Shown: positions 33,186-45,498 of the stretch, one piece after another | Position numbering within the stretch: the first letter of the stretch is position 1 | How the letters are laid out: each line of letters begins with the position of its first letter | Origin: Onthophagus taurus | Taxonomy: Eukaryota; Arthropoda; Insecta; Coleoptera; Scarabaeidae | DNA length: 64,000 bases | Assembly (NCBI RefSeq): GCF_036711975.1 | Contig: NC_091968.1 | Location: 26,025,001 to 26,089,000 of the forward strand | Direction of reading: 5' to 3' | The notes under the pieces: generated by a model | Database searches by the model: none | Told to the model about the DNA's origin: nothing | The model's input: the letters and a program-made list of their open reading frames with translations, nothing else | Position numbers and translations under genes: made by a program

Positions 33186-33370
33186 CAAAAACGTACGGAC
33201 TTGAAACCATAGTCTTGATAAGGAAAACTGCAGAACAACTTAGCGTGCCCAAAGAGCTATGGAACGAGCAATGCTGGGAATCATCTGAGAGACAAGATTC
33301 GAAGTAGTGACATTCGCAGAAGAACACAGGCGAACAGCGTTGGCAACCTATGCCAAATTTCGGTAGAATC
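33186..33370 (+). mobile_element. LINE ORF2 fragment upstream of satellite array 2
   Basis: The + strand reads YGLETIVLIRKTAEQL, then after a 1-2 base frame change RAMERAMLGII and, past a stop and in another frame, a RDKIRSSDI-like piece. This is the post-RT region of endonuclease-RT LINEs (YGxETxTLTKRTxEKLRxAQRAMERAMLGIxLRDxI). Its natural continuation (WRSRDTKR...) lies on the far side of array 2 at 35495-35720, so the array sits inside the LINE relic. Confidence 0.72.
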
Positions 33371-33419
33371 AATGATAAACATTCGGTAGGTTTAAATATA
33401 AAGTCAGAAATTGTTCGAT

Positions 33420-35494
33420 GAAAATTGTTTATCGCTTTTTGTTAATGGTATCATTTGGGAATCGCAGCATGTTATAAAAAAACTTTTAGAATAAAAGATG
33501 TAGCAAATTTTATTCTTAACAATATTGCTCTCTTTCACTTTTGCTCTCAGATGCATAGATATTGAGAACAATACAAAAATGTGAAAATTTGATGAATACG
33601 TTATTTTTTGTAAGTTAATGGTAACACTGGGGAATTGGAGCGTGTTATAAAAAAATTTTTAGAACAAAAATTGTAGCTAATTTTATTCTTAGCAATATTG
33701 CTCTCTTTCACTTTTGCTCTCAGATGCATAGATATTGAGAGCAATACGAAAATGTGAAAATTTGGTGAATTTGTTGTTGTTTGCAAATTAATGGTAACAC
33801 TGGGGAATTGGAGCGTGTTATAAAAAAACTTTTAGAACAAAAGTTGTGGCTAATTTTATTCTTAGCAATATTGCTCTCTTTAACTTTTGCTCTCAGATGC
33901 ATAGATATTGAAAACAATACGAAAATGTGAAAATTTGATGAATTCGTTATTTTTTGCAAGTTATTGGTAGCACTGGGGAATTGGAGGTGTTATAAAAAAA
34001 CTTTTAGAACAAAAGTTGTAGCTAATTTTATTCTTAGCAATATTCTTCTCTTTCACTTTTGCTCTCAGATGCATAGATATTGAGAACAATACGCAAATGT
34101 GAAAATTTGATGAATTCGTTATTTTTTGCAAGTTAATGGTAACACTGGGGAATTGGAGTGTGTTATAAAAAAACTTTTAGAACAAAAGTTGTAGCAAATT
34201 TTATTCTTAACAATATTGCTCTCTTTCACTTTTGCTCTCAGATGCATAGATATTGAGAACAATACGAAAATGTGAAAATTTGATGAATTCGTTATTTTTT
34301 GCAAGTTAATGATAACACTGGAGAATCGGAGCGTGTTATAAAAAAACTTTTAGAACAAAACTTGTGGCAAATTATATTCTTAACAATATTGCTCTCTTTC
34401 ACTTTTGCTCTCAGATGCATAGATATTGAGAACAATACGAAAATGTGAAAATTTGATGAATTCGTTATTTTTTGCAAGTTAATGATAACACTGGAGAATC
34501 GGAGCGTGTTATAAAAAAACTTTTAGAACAAAACTTGTGGCAAATTATATTCTTAACAATATTGCTCTCTTTCACTTTTGCTCTCACATGCCTAGATATA
34601 GAGAACAATACGAAAATGTGAAAATTTGATGAATTCGTTATTTTTTGCAAGTTAATGATAACACTGGAGAATCGGAGCGTGTTATAAAAAAACTTTTAGA
34701 ACAAAACTTGTGGCAAATTATATTCTTAACAATATTGCTCTCTTTCACTTTTGCTCTCACATGCCTAGATATAGAGAACAATACGAAAATGTGAAAATTT
34801 GATGAATTCGTTATTTTTTGCAAGTTAATGATAACACTGGAGAATCGGAGCATGTTATAAAAAAACTTTTAGAACAAAAGTTGTAGCTAATTTTATTCTT
34901 AGCAATATTGCTCTCTTTCACTTTTGCTCTCAGATGCATAGATATTGAGAACAATACGAAAATGTGAAAATTTGATGAATTCGTTATTTTTTGCAAGTTA
35001 ATGATAACACTGGAGAATCGGAGCGTGTTATAAAAAAACTTTTAGAACAAAAGTTGTAGCTAATTTTATTCTTAGCAATATTGCTCTCTTTCACTTTTGC
35101 TCTCAGATGCATAGATATTGAGAACTATACGAAAATGTGAAAATTTGATGAATTCGTTATTCTTTGCAAGTTAATGATAACACTGGAGAATCGGAGCGTG
35201 TTATAAAAAAACTTTTAGAACAAAAGTTGTAGCTAATTTTATTCTTAGCAATATTGCTCTCTTTCACTTTTGCTCTCAGATGCATAGATATTGAGAACTA
35301 TACGAAAATGTGAAAATTTGATGAATTCGTTATTTTTTGCAAGTTAATGGTAACAATGGAGAATCGGAGCGTGTTATAAAAAAACTTTTAGAACAAAGGT
35401 TGTAGCAAATTTTATTCTTAACAATATTGCTCTCCTTCACTTTTGCTCTTAGATGCGTCTATATTTCAATATTGAGAAAAATATGACTTTGTTG
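33420..35494. repeat. 173-bp satellite array 2 (~12 copies)
   Basis: Same unit as array 1 with local sub-variants in runs, for example three neighbouring copies with acatgcctagatatagagaa near 34590-34770. These runs indicate local homogenisation. The closing monomer is identical in type to that of arrays 1 and 3. Confidence 0.92.
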
Positions 35495-35720
35495 CTTTCT
35501 CAAGTTATGTGGCAAGAGAAAGCACATAAAAATGGACACAACGAATAATCGTGTAGAGAACACGAGATACTAAAAGAGGTGTAGGAAGATTGCAGAAGAG
35601 GTGGATCGACGATGTGCAGGTTGTGGCGAGGAAAGAATGGATAAGTACAGCAAAAGGCAGAAATAAATGGAGACGTTTGGAAGAGACCTAAGTCCAGCAG
35701 TGGATGAATACAGGCTGAGG
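35495..35720 (+). mobile_element. LINE 3' terminal fragment, segment D
   Basis: Near-identical to 30413-30640, with the same TAA after LEET. See that entry. Confidence 0.78.
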
Positions 35721-36226
35721 AAGAAAGAGAGAAGAAGCTTGGTGGTGATTTCGTCGCCAATGCTATATGCATGGTACGTAAAGGTAAACATATGTTGAGT
35801 GAGTGTAGGAAATTGAGCCAGCTTGGAGTGATGTAGGTGAGAAATTGTATAATGGTTAAATATGATGATCAGGGAACTATGTAGCTGATAATTTCCCTGT
35901 GCTTCTTTGAATGAGTTTTCAGTGACCATAAAATAATCAGTTATGGAAAAGTGTCCTTATTGCTTTAAGCATATACATTGGTAAAGATTTGTGCCAAAGC
36001 AATGAAAATAAGGAATTGAATGCTATATACAATAATGAGTTGTGGTATATGTAGTGAACTAGAAACTCATAAGAAATGGCTGATGCTAAAATCTTCGTCA
36101 CATTATGTAGCCATAGTGGGGGTGCAAATCTATTTATAGAGATGGTAAGAAGTGAGGTGGATTTAAGACTATAAACTTAATTTTACTATTTAACTTTTAT
36201 TTATAACAATATGAAATGGTACATAT

Positions 36227-37165
36227 TTATACACGACGACCTAAAGACAAGCATCTGTCGATCAATCCGGAAATGAAACCAGAATCTTCACCACCATCAC
36301 CTCCATTGTTGATCAAATCCATGGCAACATCAGAGATTACATCGTGGAGTTTTGGACTCAATTCAGCAATTTTGTCAACACCGTTAGCGAGCATATCAGC
36401 AGAGAATTCAGCGCTGAATTCTTCATCGTCACGAAGACCAGTGATGACAAACTGAAAATAAAAATTACCTTTTTAACTCAAATACCTTAAACGTGCAAAA
36501 TCAAAGACTTACGCTAGTTAATGGCTCCATGGAAACGTAAACATCGAGGTATTTCAAGCCGATACGACCCAATAAAGTAGCTTGTAAACCAATGTTGGCT
36601 TTGAAGTTGTTGGCGTCGAAACTGCAAAGAAATAAAAGCACATAAATATTTCTAATATTTCTTAATTTCTTGACTTCTTACTCTAAGGTGCCAGTTCCGA
36701 AGGTATCGATACCGACTTCAGCCAATTGAACATTACCGCTGTATTCGGTGGTTAAGGTTGGGTTGGGGAAGATGAGGTCTAAGTTAACAGTAAGACCTGG
36801 AGGAAGGAGTTGAATGCTACCTTCGAGGTTTTCATAAACGAAGTCAGCTAATCCAGCGAAGACTAAGTTTTTGACGGTCAAAGTTCCGCTGATACCTTCA
36901 ATACCCAAATTGCCTAATTCAAGAGTTTTTTCGGCAGATTCCAATGGGTCCAAGGAGGGGATTCCGAAATCTGGCCAACCTGTTTGCATTTCTCCACGTA
37001 AGCATTCCAAGAAATTAATGATGGTTTCTTCAAAAGCACGTTGGTCACGTACGATTGGGGCTAAACAAATTGTTAAATTAGTTTCAAGGAAGACATTTTT
37101 TTGGTGGAAAACTTACTCATGGCAAAAGCCATGCCGATGAAGGCTAAGAAAGCGATGGCGCGCAT
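36227..37165 (-). CDS. Secreted takeout/JHBP-like (TULIP-fold) protein, gene D
   Basis: Near-identical copy of gene C offset by 5080 bases. Minus-strand exons are 37165-37117, 37060-36682, 36621-36513 and 36451-36227, 253 residues. The one replacement I noted is MKTGW to MQTGW; most other differences are silent or intronic. Promoter, 5' UTR intron and poly(A) region are copied with it, so it is probably expressed. The very low divergence suggests recent duplication or gene conversion. See gene C for motifs. Confidence 0.83.
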
Positions 37166-37255
37166 TTTAATAGCTGGAGATATTTCTAGAAAAGAAATTA
37201 AGAATTTTATGATTTGTTATGATTTTCGTTGTTGAAACTTACCTGGAATTTCTCA

Positions 37256-37289
37256 ACTGATTTGAAACTATTCGCGTGGGGTTTAAATA
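37256..37289 (-). promoter_or_regulatory. Core promoter of TULIP gene D
   Basis: TATTTAAA (37289-37282) and ATCAGT about 28 bases downstream on the minus strand, as in gene C. Confidence 0.7.
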
Positions 37290-38070
37290 CCAAACTATTG
37301 CGTCAATATGAATAGTTTATCAAGTACTTAAGTAGTTTAAGTTTATGATAAAATGATACGTATGTATTGTTTTATTTATAAATTAATTAATAAGTGTTTA
37401 TCACTCATTTTCAAGTGGATTAAATTGATTATGCACAAATGTTATATATTTGTTTTTCAATTTTTCACTTTTTTCCAAGATGGAAAATTGAGGAGAAATT
37501 GGAACTCAGGTGCAAGATGAATGGGTGACACATGGTGGTATTTGATGACTGCCATTGAAAGTTTTTTGAGTTATAGCAGGATAAGATGTGAGCTGGTTTG
37601 TGGCCATTCTTGTGGATCTGTGAAATTAATGAATGCTCTGGTGGAGTTAAGAGCATGATGGATGAGGAGATCGCCCTGTCGCAGGCTTATGAGAAAAGCT
37701 GGGATAAAATCTGGAAGGCATGTAAAGAATGGGCTATTTGTTGTGTGATGGAGTGTGTCGGGGAGAAATTGGAGAGTAAGAAGACCTCGGGAAGAATGAC
37801 AGTGCTGATAAGGTAAGAGTGAGGAATTAGGAGTAAAATTAGAAAAATTAATCGTGGAGAAGAAGGTGTTGCCTGGATTGTTGTTTGGTGTAAAAATATA
37901 GGGTACAAGAGGGATGACAGTAAAGTGATTAAAGGAATGAACGCGGATGACCCGGATTGATGTTCTGCGAATAATGTTGGGCGTGCCGAACGATTCAACT
38001 ATCATGGGCAGCATTTGGAAAACTCATAAATCTCAAAAACGTACGGACTTGAAACCATAGTCTTGATAAG
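37290..38070. other. Duplicated spacer between gene D and the LINE relic
   Basis: A copy of 32210-33205 with internal deletions (near 37495-37510 and around 37645-37655). No gene is supported. Confidence 0.45.
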
Positions 38071-38136
38071 GAAAACTGCAGAACAACTTAGCGTGCCCAA
38101 AGAGCTATGGAACGAGCAATGCTGGGAATCATCTGA
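38071..38136 (+). mobile_element. LINE ORF2 fragment, left part, split by the DDE transposon
   Basis: Continues the relic seen at 33186-33370 (frames AEQL, RAMERAMLGII). It stops at the target site and resumes at 41518-41605. The duplicated TGA is at 38134-38136 and 41518-41520. Confidence 0.72.
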
Positions 38137-41100
38137 CAAGGGAAGTGTCACAACTGTGTCTCACCGATTTCGATGCAATTTGGTACAGTCATAGAATGGG
38201 CCAAAATAAGGTTCGCACATTTTTTTATACGTGCGGTAAAAGCCCCTGGGGCGAGTTATAGGGGTTGAAAGTTTGGAGAAAAAGTACGTTTTCACTTATA
38301 TTTTGAAAACGAAAAGTGCTATCAAAATTTGGTAAATTGTAACTGATATTCATTTTAAAAGAGCTTTCTTTTGATGTGTCACACATATAGCAGAGGGTTA
38401 AAAAGGGCGAACTACCCCTATTTTTTTGGAATTATTTAAAAACCACCCTATCGATTTTGGCGGCATTAAGTATACTTCTAGTGCGTTCAAAAATATTAGT
38501 TAAGGGTTTTTTCCCATTCGCCCTAGATCAACCCCAGCGAAGTTACGGGGGTTAACATGTAAGCACTTTTCGTAAGAATGATGTGATAAAATTGTCAGGT
38601 ATTTTGAAAATACTTTAAACAAAACCGTAAATTAGTCGCACAATAAAATGTTTAGTGTAAAATAAGGCATAATACACCATATAGGGGTTGTTGGGGTTAT
38701 CCACCCCCTTAAAAATTAATTCTATCCCGGGCGTTATTTGTCGATTACGGCGAAATTTGGTACTGTGTTTGTTTTATATTTGAAGTAAAAATTTTTGAAA
38801 ATGGTTATAAGGGTTACAAATTAGGGGTAGTTTTTTGTTTATACCTCGAAGATGAAAACTGCCATCGTAACTGTGGTATTGTTTTTTAAAAATCTATCTA
38901 TCGATGTTCCACGAGGTAAACTACCCTCATTTTCTTTAAATAATAAATATAAAACTACTAGATAAATAAGATATTTTATTTATTTATGAGTTAAAAAGCA
39001 ACTGACAAAAAAAATAGTTCAATATACCAAAGAAGTTTATTCTACATTACTAATTGACGTTTTTTATGTATTATATTAATTTTCAATATTAAATTTATTT
39101 TTATTCTACGTAGTGTTGGCAAAAATGAAAGTCGTGGAAAAAATGTTTTAAACATAAGGATTTTTTACACCATGCACATGTTATGACCGCTATATCCCCA
39201 CAGATATCACACGTTGGCTTCTCACTCGAAAAGCAAACTTCCACGGGATTTTCAAAATGGTCTGGTCTCTCCTCTATATAGCCACTTGCAAACCATGCGT
39301 ATTTAAAAACATTTATAAACCGAGGGGAAGCCAACTGGTTATGCGTCAACGATTGCAATTTTAATATGTTATCCCTCTGATGTAAATTGACATCATACTG
39401 GTAAAGAATAATCTGATCAGAGAATCTTCTAATAAAATTTTTCCATATTCTGAAACCAAATACATCTAGGGGCTGTATTTGACCTGTTGTCCCTGCAGGT
39501 ATAGATAAATGTTTAAAATTAGTACCTGATGGAGTTATTTCACTAATAACTTCAGGACAATGGCCACTCCAAGAATCTAATAATAATAATGATTTAGAAC
39601 CAGTATTTGGAAAATATACATTTTGGAGCCAATTTTTCATGTGTTCTGAAGTTAACTTTCCAGATTTTGATGCCAAAACGTATATATTGTCTGCTTTAAA
39701 CATTGTATTTGCTACCCTCGGTCCAAAGCTGCCAGAGGGTTCTTTTAAAACAATAAAAAGTGGAGAAAGAAGTTTCCCATCAGCAGATATTACGGGTTGA
39801 ATTGTGTAACTGTGCGTTGTAGATGACACCGACTGGACCACACTTTCTACGGTTTTAACTCCTAAATCGCTTAATGTTCTTCCCGAATGGAATTCCAAGT
39901 TAAAACCGCTCTGATCCGAATTGTAGGTGTTTTCAGGTCCATATATTTGGATTTGTAGCTTTGCCTCTTTAACGAAATCTTTTGCTAAAGTTTTTACTCG
40001 ATCAACATTTCCAATTTGTTTTTGGGATAGAAATTTTGGTATTTTTCGGCTTACTAACCGATTTGCTTTCTTAAAACGTTGCACCCAGCTATGAGATGCT
40101 TTGAACAGTTGAGGAGATAAATTCTTTTCATTTCTAGCTTGTATAGCCCATCTGCGTATATCAATATCATGTAGTGGCAATTTATTATCTACGGCGGCTC
40201 TCGCTTGATTAATTACAAATTCGGTAATTTCTGCTAATTTTTCTTTGTATGTCCCTCTTTCTTCAATATATTTAGACCATCTGTGCAATTGGGTCTTTGA
40301 CGTTACTTTTCGGTATTTGTTTTTTACGGTTTCTAGTTTCAAATAACCTTTCTTCCCACTTGTCCAGTAATTTACCGCCTCTAATTTGTACTCGTAGTCG
40401 ATGTCATCCTTCAATGGACAATGAGCATCAGTATCTTCTACAAACCTGTCAGTTGTATCCTGGTCTTCAATAATTTGCTGACCGTCATTGATGCCATTGG
40501 ATGAATCGAAAATTAATACAGTTTCGTCTTCAATTTGCATATTGTAGTCTTCCATACTTTCCATTAAAATACGCTGTATATTTTCTTTTAAACTAACTTC
40601 TGCTTCATTTACAGGAGTCTGGGGAATATTCATAACAGTAAAAACTGTCATTAGCAAATTTAAAACGTTTATTGGGTTTATTGTAACCATTGCTTCTGTC
40701 AGTTGCTCTGAAACTAAAATCTACCCACTGGGCACACGTTCTTTTATACTAGAAAAAACTATTTTGAGAAATGACCTTTAGCAAGCGGCACTAAAAAAAC
40801 AAATATTGTGCCAAAATTTTTTTGGTAGGTGTATTTTTGGCAACATTATGTAGAATAAAAATAAACTAATAAACTATATAAAACAAACACAGTACCAAAT
40901 TTCGCCGTAATCAACAAGTAATGCCCGGGATAGAATTAATTTTTAAGGGGGTGGTTAACCCCAACCACCCCTAAATGGTGTATTATGCCTTATTTTACAT
41001 TAAACATTTTATTGTGCGACTAATTTACGGTTTTGTTAAAGTATTTTCAAAATACCTGACAATTTTATCACATCATTCTTACGAAAAGTGGTTACATGTT

Positions 41101-41517
41101 AACCCCCGTAACTTCGCTGGGGATGATCTAGAGCGAATGGGAAAAAACCCTTAACTAATATTTTTGAACGTGCTGGAAGTATACTTAATGCCGCCAAAAT
41201 CGATAGGGTGGTTTTTAAATAATTCCAAAAAAATAGGGGTAGTTCGCCCTTCTTAACCCTCTGGTATATGTGTGATACATCAAAAGAAAGCTCTTTTAAA
41301 ATGAATATCAGTTACAATTTACCAAATTTTGATAGCACTTTTCATTTTTAAAATATAAGTGAAAACGTACTTTTTCTCCAAACTTTCAACCCCTATAACT
41401 TGCCCCAGGGGCTTTTACCGCACGTATAAAAAAATGTACGAACCTTATTTTGGCCCATTCTATGACTGTACCAAATTGCATCGAAATCGGTGAGACACAG
41501 TTGTGACACTTCCCTTG
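38137..41517 (-). mobile_element. Complete DDE DNA transposon, 3381 bp, ~640-bp TIRs
   Basis: The element begins caagggaagtgtcacaactg and ends with its complement, cttcccttg. The terminal inverted repeats extend about 640 bases (38137-38778 and 40876-41517), matched through landmarks such as cccgggatagaattaattt. The empty site atcatctgagagacaag is preserved at about 33285-33301. The filled site has an extra TGA, so the target-site duplication is 3 bases. One transposase frame is intact. TIR similarity is high but not perfect, suggesting a fairly young insertion. The interior outside the ORF and TIRs is short. Confidence 0.9.
39101..40690 (-). CDS. DDE transposase (DDE_1 / pogo-Tigger-like), intact 529 aa
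   Basis: This protein cuts and moves its own element. The N-terminal 80 residues are acidic and unstructured-looking. Residues ~96-145 and ~160-220 look like paired helix-turn-helix DNA-binding modules; the second has SWVQRFKKANRLVSRK, like CENP-B-type HTH. The catalytic core shows D259 (NSDQSGF), D372 (LLLLDSWSGH) and D409 (GQIQPLDVFG), the spacing and context of DDE_1 transposases with a third Asp. The C-terminal ~35 residues carry CxxC-x7-CxxC-x4-CxxH followed by three more H/C ligands, a cross-brace zinc-finger pattern reminiscent of the Cys-rich end of piggyBac transposases. The frame has no breaks. The ATG at 40690 is the first in frame. Confidence 0.85.
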   Translation of the reverse strand: MVTINPINVLNLLMTVFTVMNIPQTPVNEAEVSLKENIQRILMESMEDYNMQIEDETVLIFDSSNGINDGQQIIEDQDTTDRFVEDTDAHCPLKDDIDYEYKLEAVNYWTSGKKGYLKLETVKNKYRKVTSKTQLHRWSKYIEERGTYKEKLAEITEFVINQARAAVDNKLPLHDIDIRRWAIQARNEKNLSPQLFKASHSWVQRFKKANRLVSRKIPKFLSQKQIGNVDRVKTLAKDFVKEAKLQIQIYGPENTYNSDQSGFNLEFHSGRTLSDLGVKTVESVVQSVSSTTHSYTIQPVISADGKLLSPLFIVLKEPSGSFGPRVANTMFKADNIYVLASKSGKLTSEHMKNWLQNVYFPNTGSKSLLLLDSWSGHCPEVISEITPSGTNFKHLSIPAGTTGQIQPLDVFGFRIWKNFIRRFSDQIILYQYDVNLHQRDNILKLQSLTHNQLASPRFINVFKYAWFASGYIEERPDHFENPVEVCFSSEKPTCDICGDIAVITCAWCKKSLCLKHFFHDFHFCQHYVE

Positions 41518-41620
41518 TGAGAGACAAGATTCGAAGTAGTGAGATTCACAGAAGAACACAGGCGAACAGCGTTGGCAACCTATGTCAAATTTCGGTAGAA
41601 TCAATGATAAACATTCGGTA
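41518..41620 (+). mobile_element. LINE ORF2 fragment, right part, after the DDE transposon
   Basis: Resumes with tgagagacaagattcgaagt, matching 33294 onward, to 'caatgataaacattcggtag'. It then enters array 3. Confidence 0.7.
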
Positions 41621-41639
41621 GGTTTAAATATAAAGTCAG

Positions 41640-44600
41640 AAATTGTTCGATGAAAATTGTTTATCGCTTTTTGTTAATGGTATCATTTGGGAATCGCAGC
41701 ATGTTATAAAAAAACTTTTAGAATAAAAGATGTAGCAAATTTTATTCTTAACAATATTGCTCTCTTTCACTTTTGCTCTCAGATGCATAGATATTGAGAA
41801 CAATACAAAAATGTGAAAATTGGATGAATACGTTATTTTTTGTAAGTTAATGGTAACACTGGGGAATTGGAGCGTGTTATAAAAAAATTTTTAGAACAAA
41901 AATTGTAGCTAATTTTATTCTTAGCAATATTGCTCTCTTTCACTTTTGCTCTCAGATGCATAGATATTGAGAGCAATACGAAAATGTGAAAATTTGATGA
42001 ATTTGTTGTTGTTTGCAAATTAATGGTAACACTGGGGAATCGGAGGGTGTTATAAAAAAACTTTTAGAACAAAAGTTGTGGCAAATTTTATTCTTAACAG
42101 TATTGCTCTCTTTCACTTTTGCTCTCAGATGCATAGATATTGAGAGCAATACGAAAATGTGAAAATTTGATGAATTTGTTGTTTTTTGCAAATTAATGGT
42201 AACACTGGGGAATCGGAGCGTGTTATAAAAAAACTTTTAGAACAAAAGTTGTGGCTAATTTTATTCTTAGCAATATTGCTCTCTTTAACTTTTGCTCTCA
42301 GATGCATAGATATTGAGAGCAATACGAAAATGTGAAAATTTGATGAATTTGTTATTGTTTGCAAATTAATGGTAATACTGGGGAATTGGAGCGTGTTATA
42401 AAAAAACTTTTAGAACAAAAGTTGAGGCAAATTATATTCTTAACAATATTGTTCTCTTTCACTTTTGCTCTCAGATGCATAGATATTGAGAACAATACGA
42501 AAATGTGAAAATTTGATGAATTCGTTTTTTTTGCTAGTTAATGGTAACACTGGCGAATTGGAGCGTGTTATAAAAAAACTTTTAGAACAAAAGTTGTAGC
42601 TAATTTTATTCTTAGCAATATTGCTCTCTTTCACTTTTGCTCTCACATGCCTAGATATAGAGAACAATACGAAAATGTGAAAATTTGATGAATTCGTTAT
42701 TTTTTGCAAGTTAATGGTAACAATGGAGAATCGGAGCGTGTTATAAAAAAACTTTTAGAACAAAGGTTGTAGCAAATTTTATTCTTAACAATATTGCTCT
42801 CTTTCACTTTTGCTTTCAGATGCATAGATATTGAGAACAATACGAAAATGTGAAAATTTGATGAATTCATTTTTTTTGCAAGTTAATGGTAACACTGGGG
42901 AATCGGAGTGTGTTATAAAAAAACTTTTAGAACAAAAGTTGTGGCAAATTATATTCTTAACAATATTGCTCTCTTTCACTTTTGCTCTCAGATGCATAGA
43001 TATTGAGAACAATACGAAAATGTGAAAATTTGATGAATTCGTTATTTTTTGCAAGTTATTGGTAGCACTGGGGAATCGAAGCGTGTTATAACAAAACTTT
43101 TAGAACAAAAGTTGTGGCAAATTATATTCTTAATGATATTGCTCTCTTTCACTTTTGTTCTCAGATGCATAGATATTGAGAACAATACGAAAATGTGAAA
43201 ATTTGATGAATTCGTTTTTTTTTTGCAAGTTAATGATAACACTGGAGAATCGGAGCGTGTTATAAAAAAACTTTTAGAACAAAAGTTGTAGCTAATTTTA
43301 TTCTTAGCAATATTGCTCTCTTTAACTTTTGCTCTCAGATGCATAGATATTGAGAACAATACGAAAATGTGAAAATTAGATGAATTCGTTTTTTTTTGCA
43401 AGTTATTGGTAGCACTGGGGAATTGGAGTGTGTTATAAAAAAACTTTTAGAACAAAAGTTGTAGCTAATTTTATTCTTAGCAATATTCTTCTCTTTCACT
43501 TTTGCTCTCAGATGCATAGATATTGAGAACAATACGCAAATGTGAAAATTTGATGAATTCGTTATTTTTTGCAAGTTAATGGTAACACTGGGGAATTGGA
43601 GTGTGTTATAAAAAAACTTTTAGAACAAAAGTTGTGGCAAATTTTATTCTTAACAATATTGCTCTCTTTCTTTCACTTTTGCTCTCAGATGCATAGATAT
43701 TGAGAACAATACGAAAATGTGAAAATTTGATGAATTCGTTATTTTTTGCAAGTTATTGGTAGCACTGGGGAATTGGAGCGTGTTATAAAAAAACTTTTAG
43801 AACAAAGGTTGTAGCAAATTTTATTCTTAACAATATTGCTCTCTTTCACTTTTGCTCTCAGATGCATAGATATTGAGAACAATACGAAAATGTGAAAATT
43901 TGATGAATTCATTTTTTTTGCAAGTTAATGGTAACACTGGGGAATCGGAGTGTGTTATAAAAGAACTTTTAGAACAAAAGTTGTGGCAAATTATATTCTG
44001 AACAATATTGCTCTCTTTCACTTTTGCTCTCAGATGCATAGATATTGAGAACAATACGAAAATGTGAAAATTTGATGAATTCGTTATTTTTTGCAAGTTA
44101 TTGGTAGCACTGGGGAATCGAAGCGTGTTATAACAAAACTTTTAGAACAAAAGTTGTAGCTAATTTTATTCTTAGCAATATTGCTCTCTTTAACTTTTGC
44201 TCTCAGATGCATAGATATTGAGAACAATACGAAAATGTGAAAATTAGATGAATTCGTTTTTTTTTGCAAGTTAATGGTAACACTGGGGAATCGGAGCGTG
44301 TTATAAAAAAACTTTTAGAATAAAAATTGTGGCAAATTATATTCTTAACAATATTGCTCTCTTTCACTTTTGCTCTTAGATGCATAGATATTGAGAACAA
44401 TACGAAAATGTGAAAATTTGATGAATTCGTTATTTTTTGCAAGTTAATGGTAGCACTGGGGAATTGGAGCGTGTTATAAAAAAACTTTTAGAACAAAAGT
44501 TGTGGCAAATTATATTCTTAACAATATTGCTCTCTTTCGCTTTTGCTCTCAGATGCATAGATATTGAGAACAATACAAAAATGTGAAAATTTGATGAATT

Positions 44601-44765
44601 CGTTATTTTTTGCAAGTTAATGGTAACAATGGAGAATCGGAGCGTGTTATAAAAAAACTTTTAGAACAAAGGTTGTAGCAAATTTTATTCTTAACAATAT
44701 TGCTCTCCTTCACTTTTACTCTTAGATGCGTCTATATTTCAATATTGAGAAAAATATGACTTTGT
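41640..44765. repeat. 173-bp satellite array 3 (~18 copies)
   Basis: The largest of the three arrays. Its first monomers match those of array 2 (ggtatcatttgggaatcgca, 'gaataaaagatgtagc') and its last monomer matches arrays 1 and 2, so it expanded internally. Sub-variants recur in blocks ('tgaggcaaattatattc', 'ataacaaaacttttag'). One copy has a CTTT insertion near 43670. The frames of 61-119 codons are repeat artefacts. Confidence 0.92.
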
Positions 44766-44992
44766 TGCTTTCTCAAGTTATGTGGCAAGAGAAAGCACAT
44801 AAAAATGGACACAACGAATAATCGTGTAGAGAACACGAGATACTAAAAGAGGTGTAGGAAGATTGCAGAAGAGGTGGATCGACGATGTGCAGGTTGTGGC
44901 GAGGAAAGAATGGATAAGTACAGCAAAAGGCAGAAATAAATGGAGACGTTTGGAAGAGACCTAAGTCCAGCAGTGGATGAGTACAGGCTGAG
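44766..44992 (+). mobile_element. LINE 3' terminal fragment, segment E
   Basis: Third copy of the RWIDDVQVVARKEW ... LEET-stop-VQQWM end. See the entry at 30413-30640. Confidence 0.78.
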
Positions 44993-45498
44993 GAAGAAAG
45001 AGAGAAGAAGCTTGGTGGTGATTTCGTCAATAATGCCATATGCATAGTACGTAAAGGTAAAGATTTGTTGAGTGAGTGTAGGAGATTAAGCCAGCTGGAG
45101 TGGTGCAGGTGAGAAATTGTATAATGGTCAAATATCATGATCAGGGAACTATGTAGCTGATAAATTCCCTGTGCTTTGTTGAATGAGTTTTCAGTGGCCA
45201 TAAAATAATCAGTTTTGGAAAAGTGTCGTTATTGCTTTAAGCATATACATTGGTAAATATTTGTGCCAAAACAATGAATATAAGGATTTGAATGCTGTAT
45301 ACAATAATGAGTTGTGGTATATGTAGTGAACTAGAAACTCATAAGAAATGGCTGATGCTAAAATCGTCGCCACATTGCGTAGCCACAGTGGGGGTTTAAA
45401 TGTATTTATAGAGATGGTAAGAAGTGAGGTGGATTTAAGATTATAAACTTAATTTTACTATTTAACTTTTATTTATAACAATATGAAATGGTACATAT

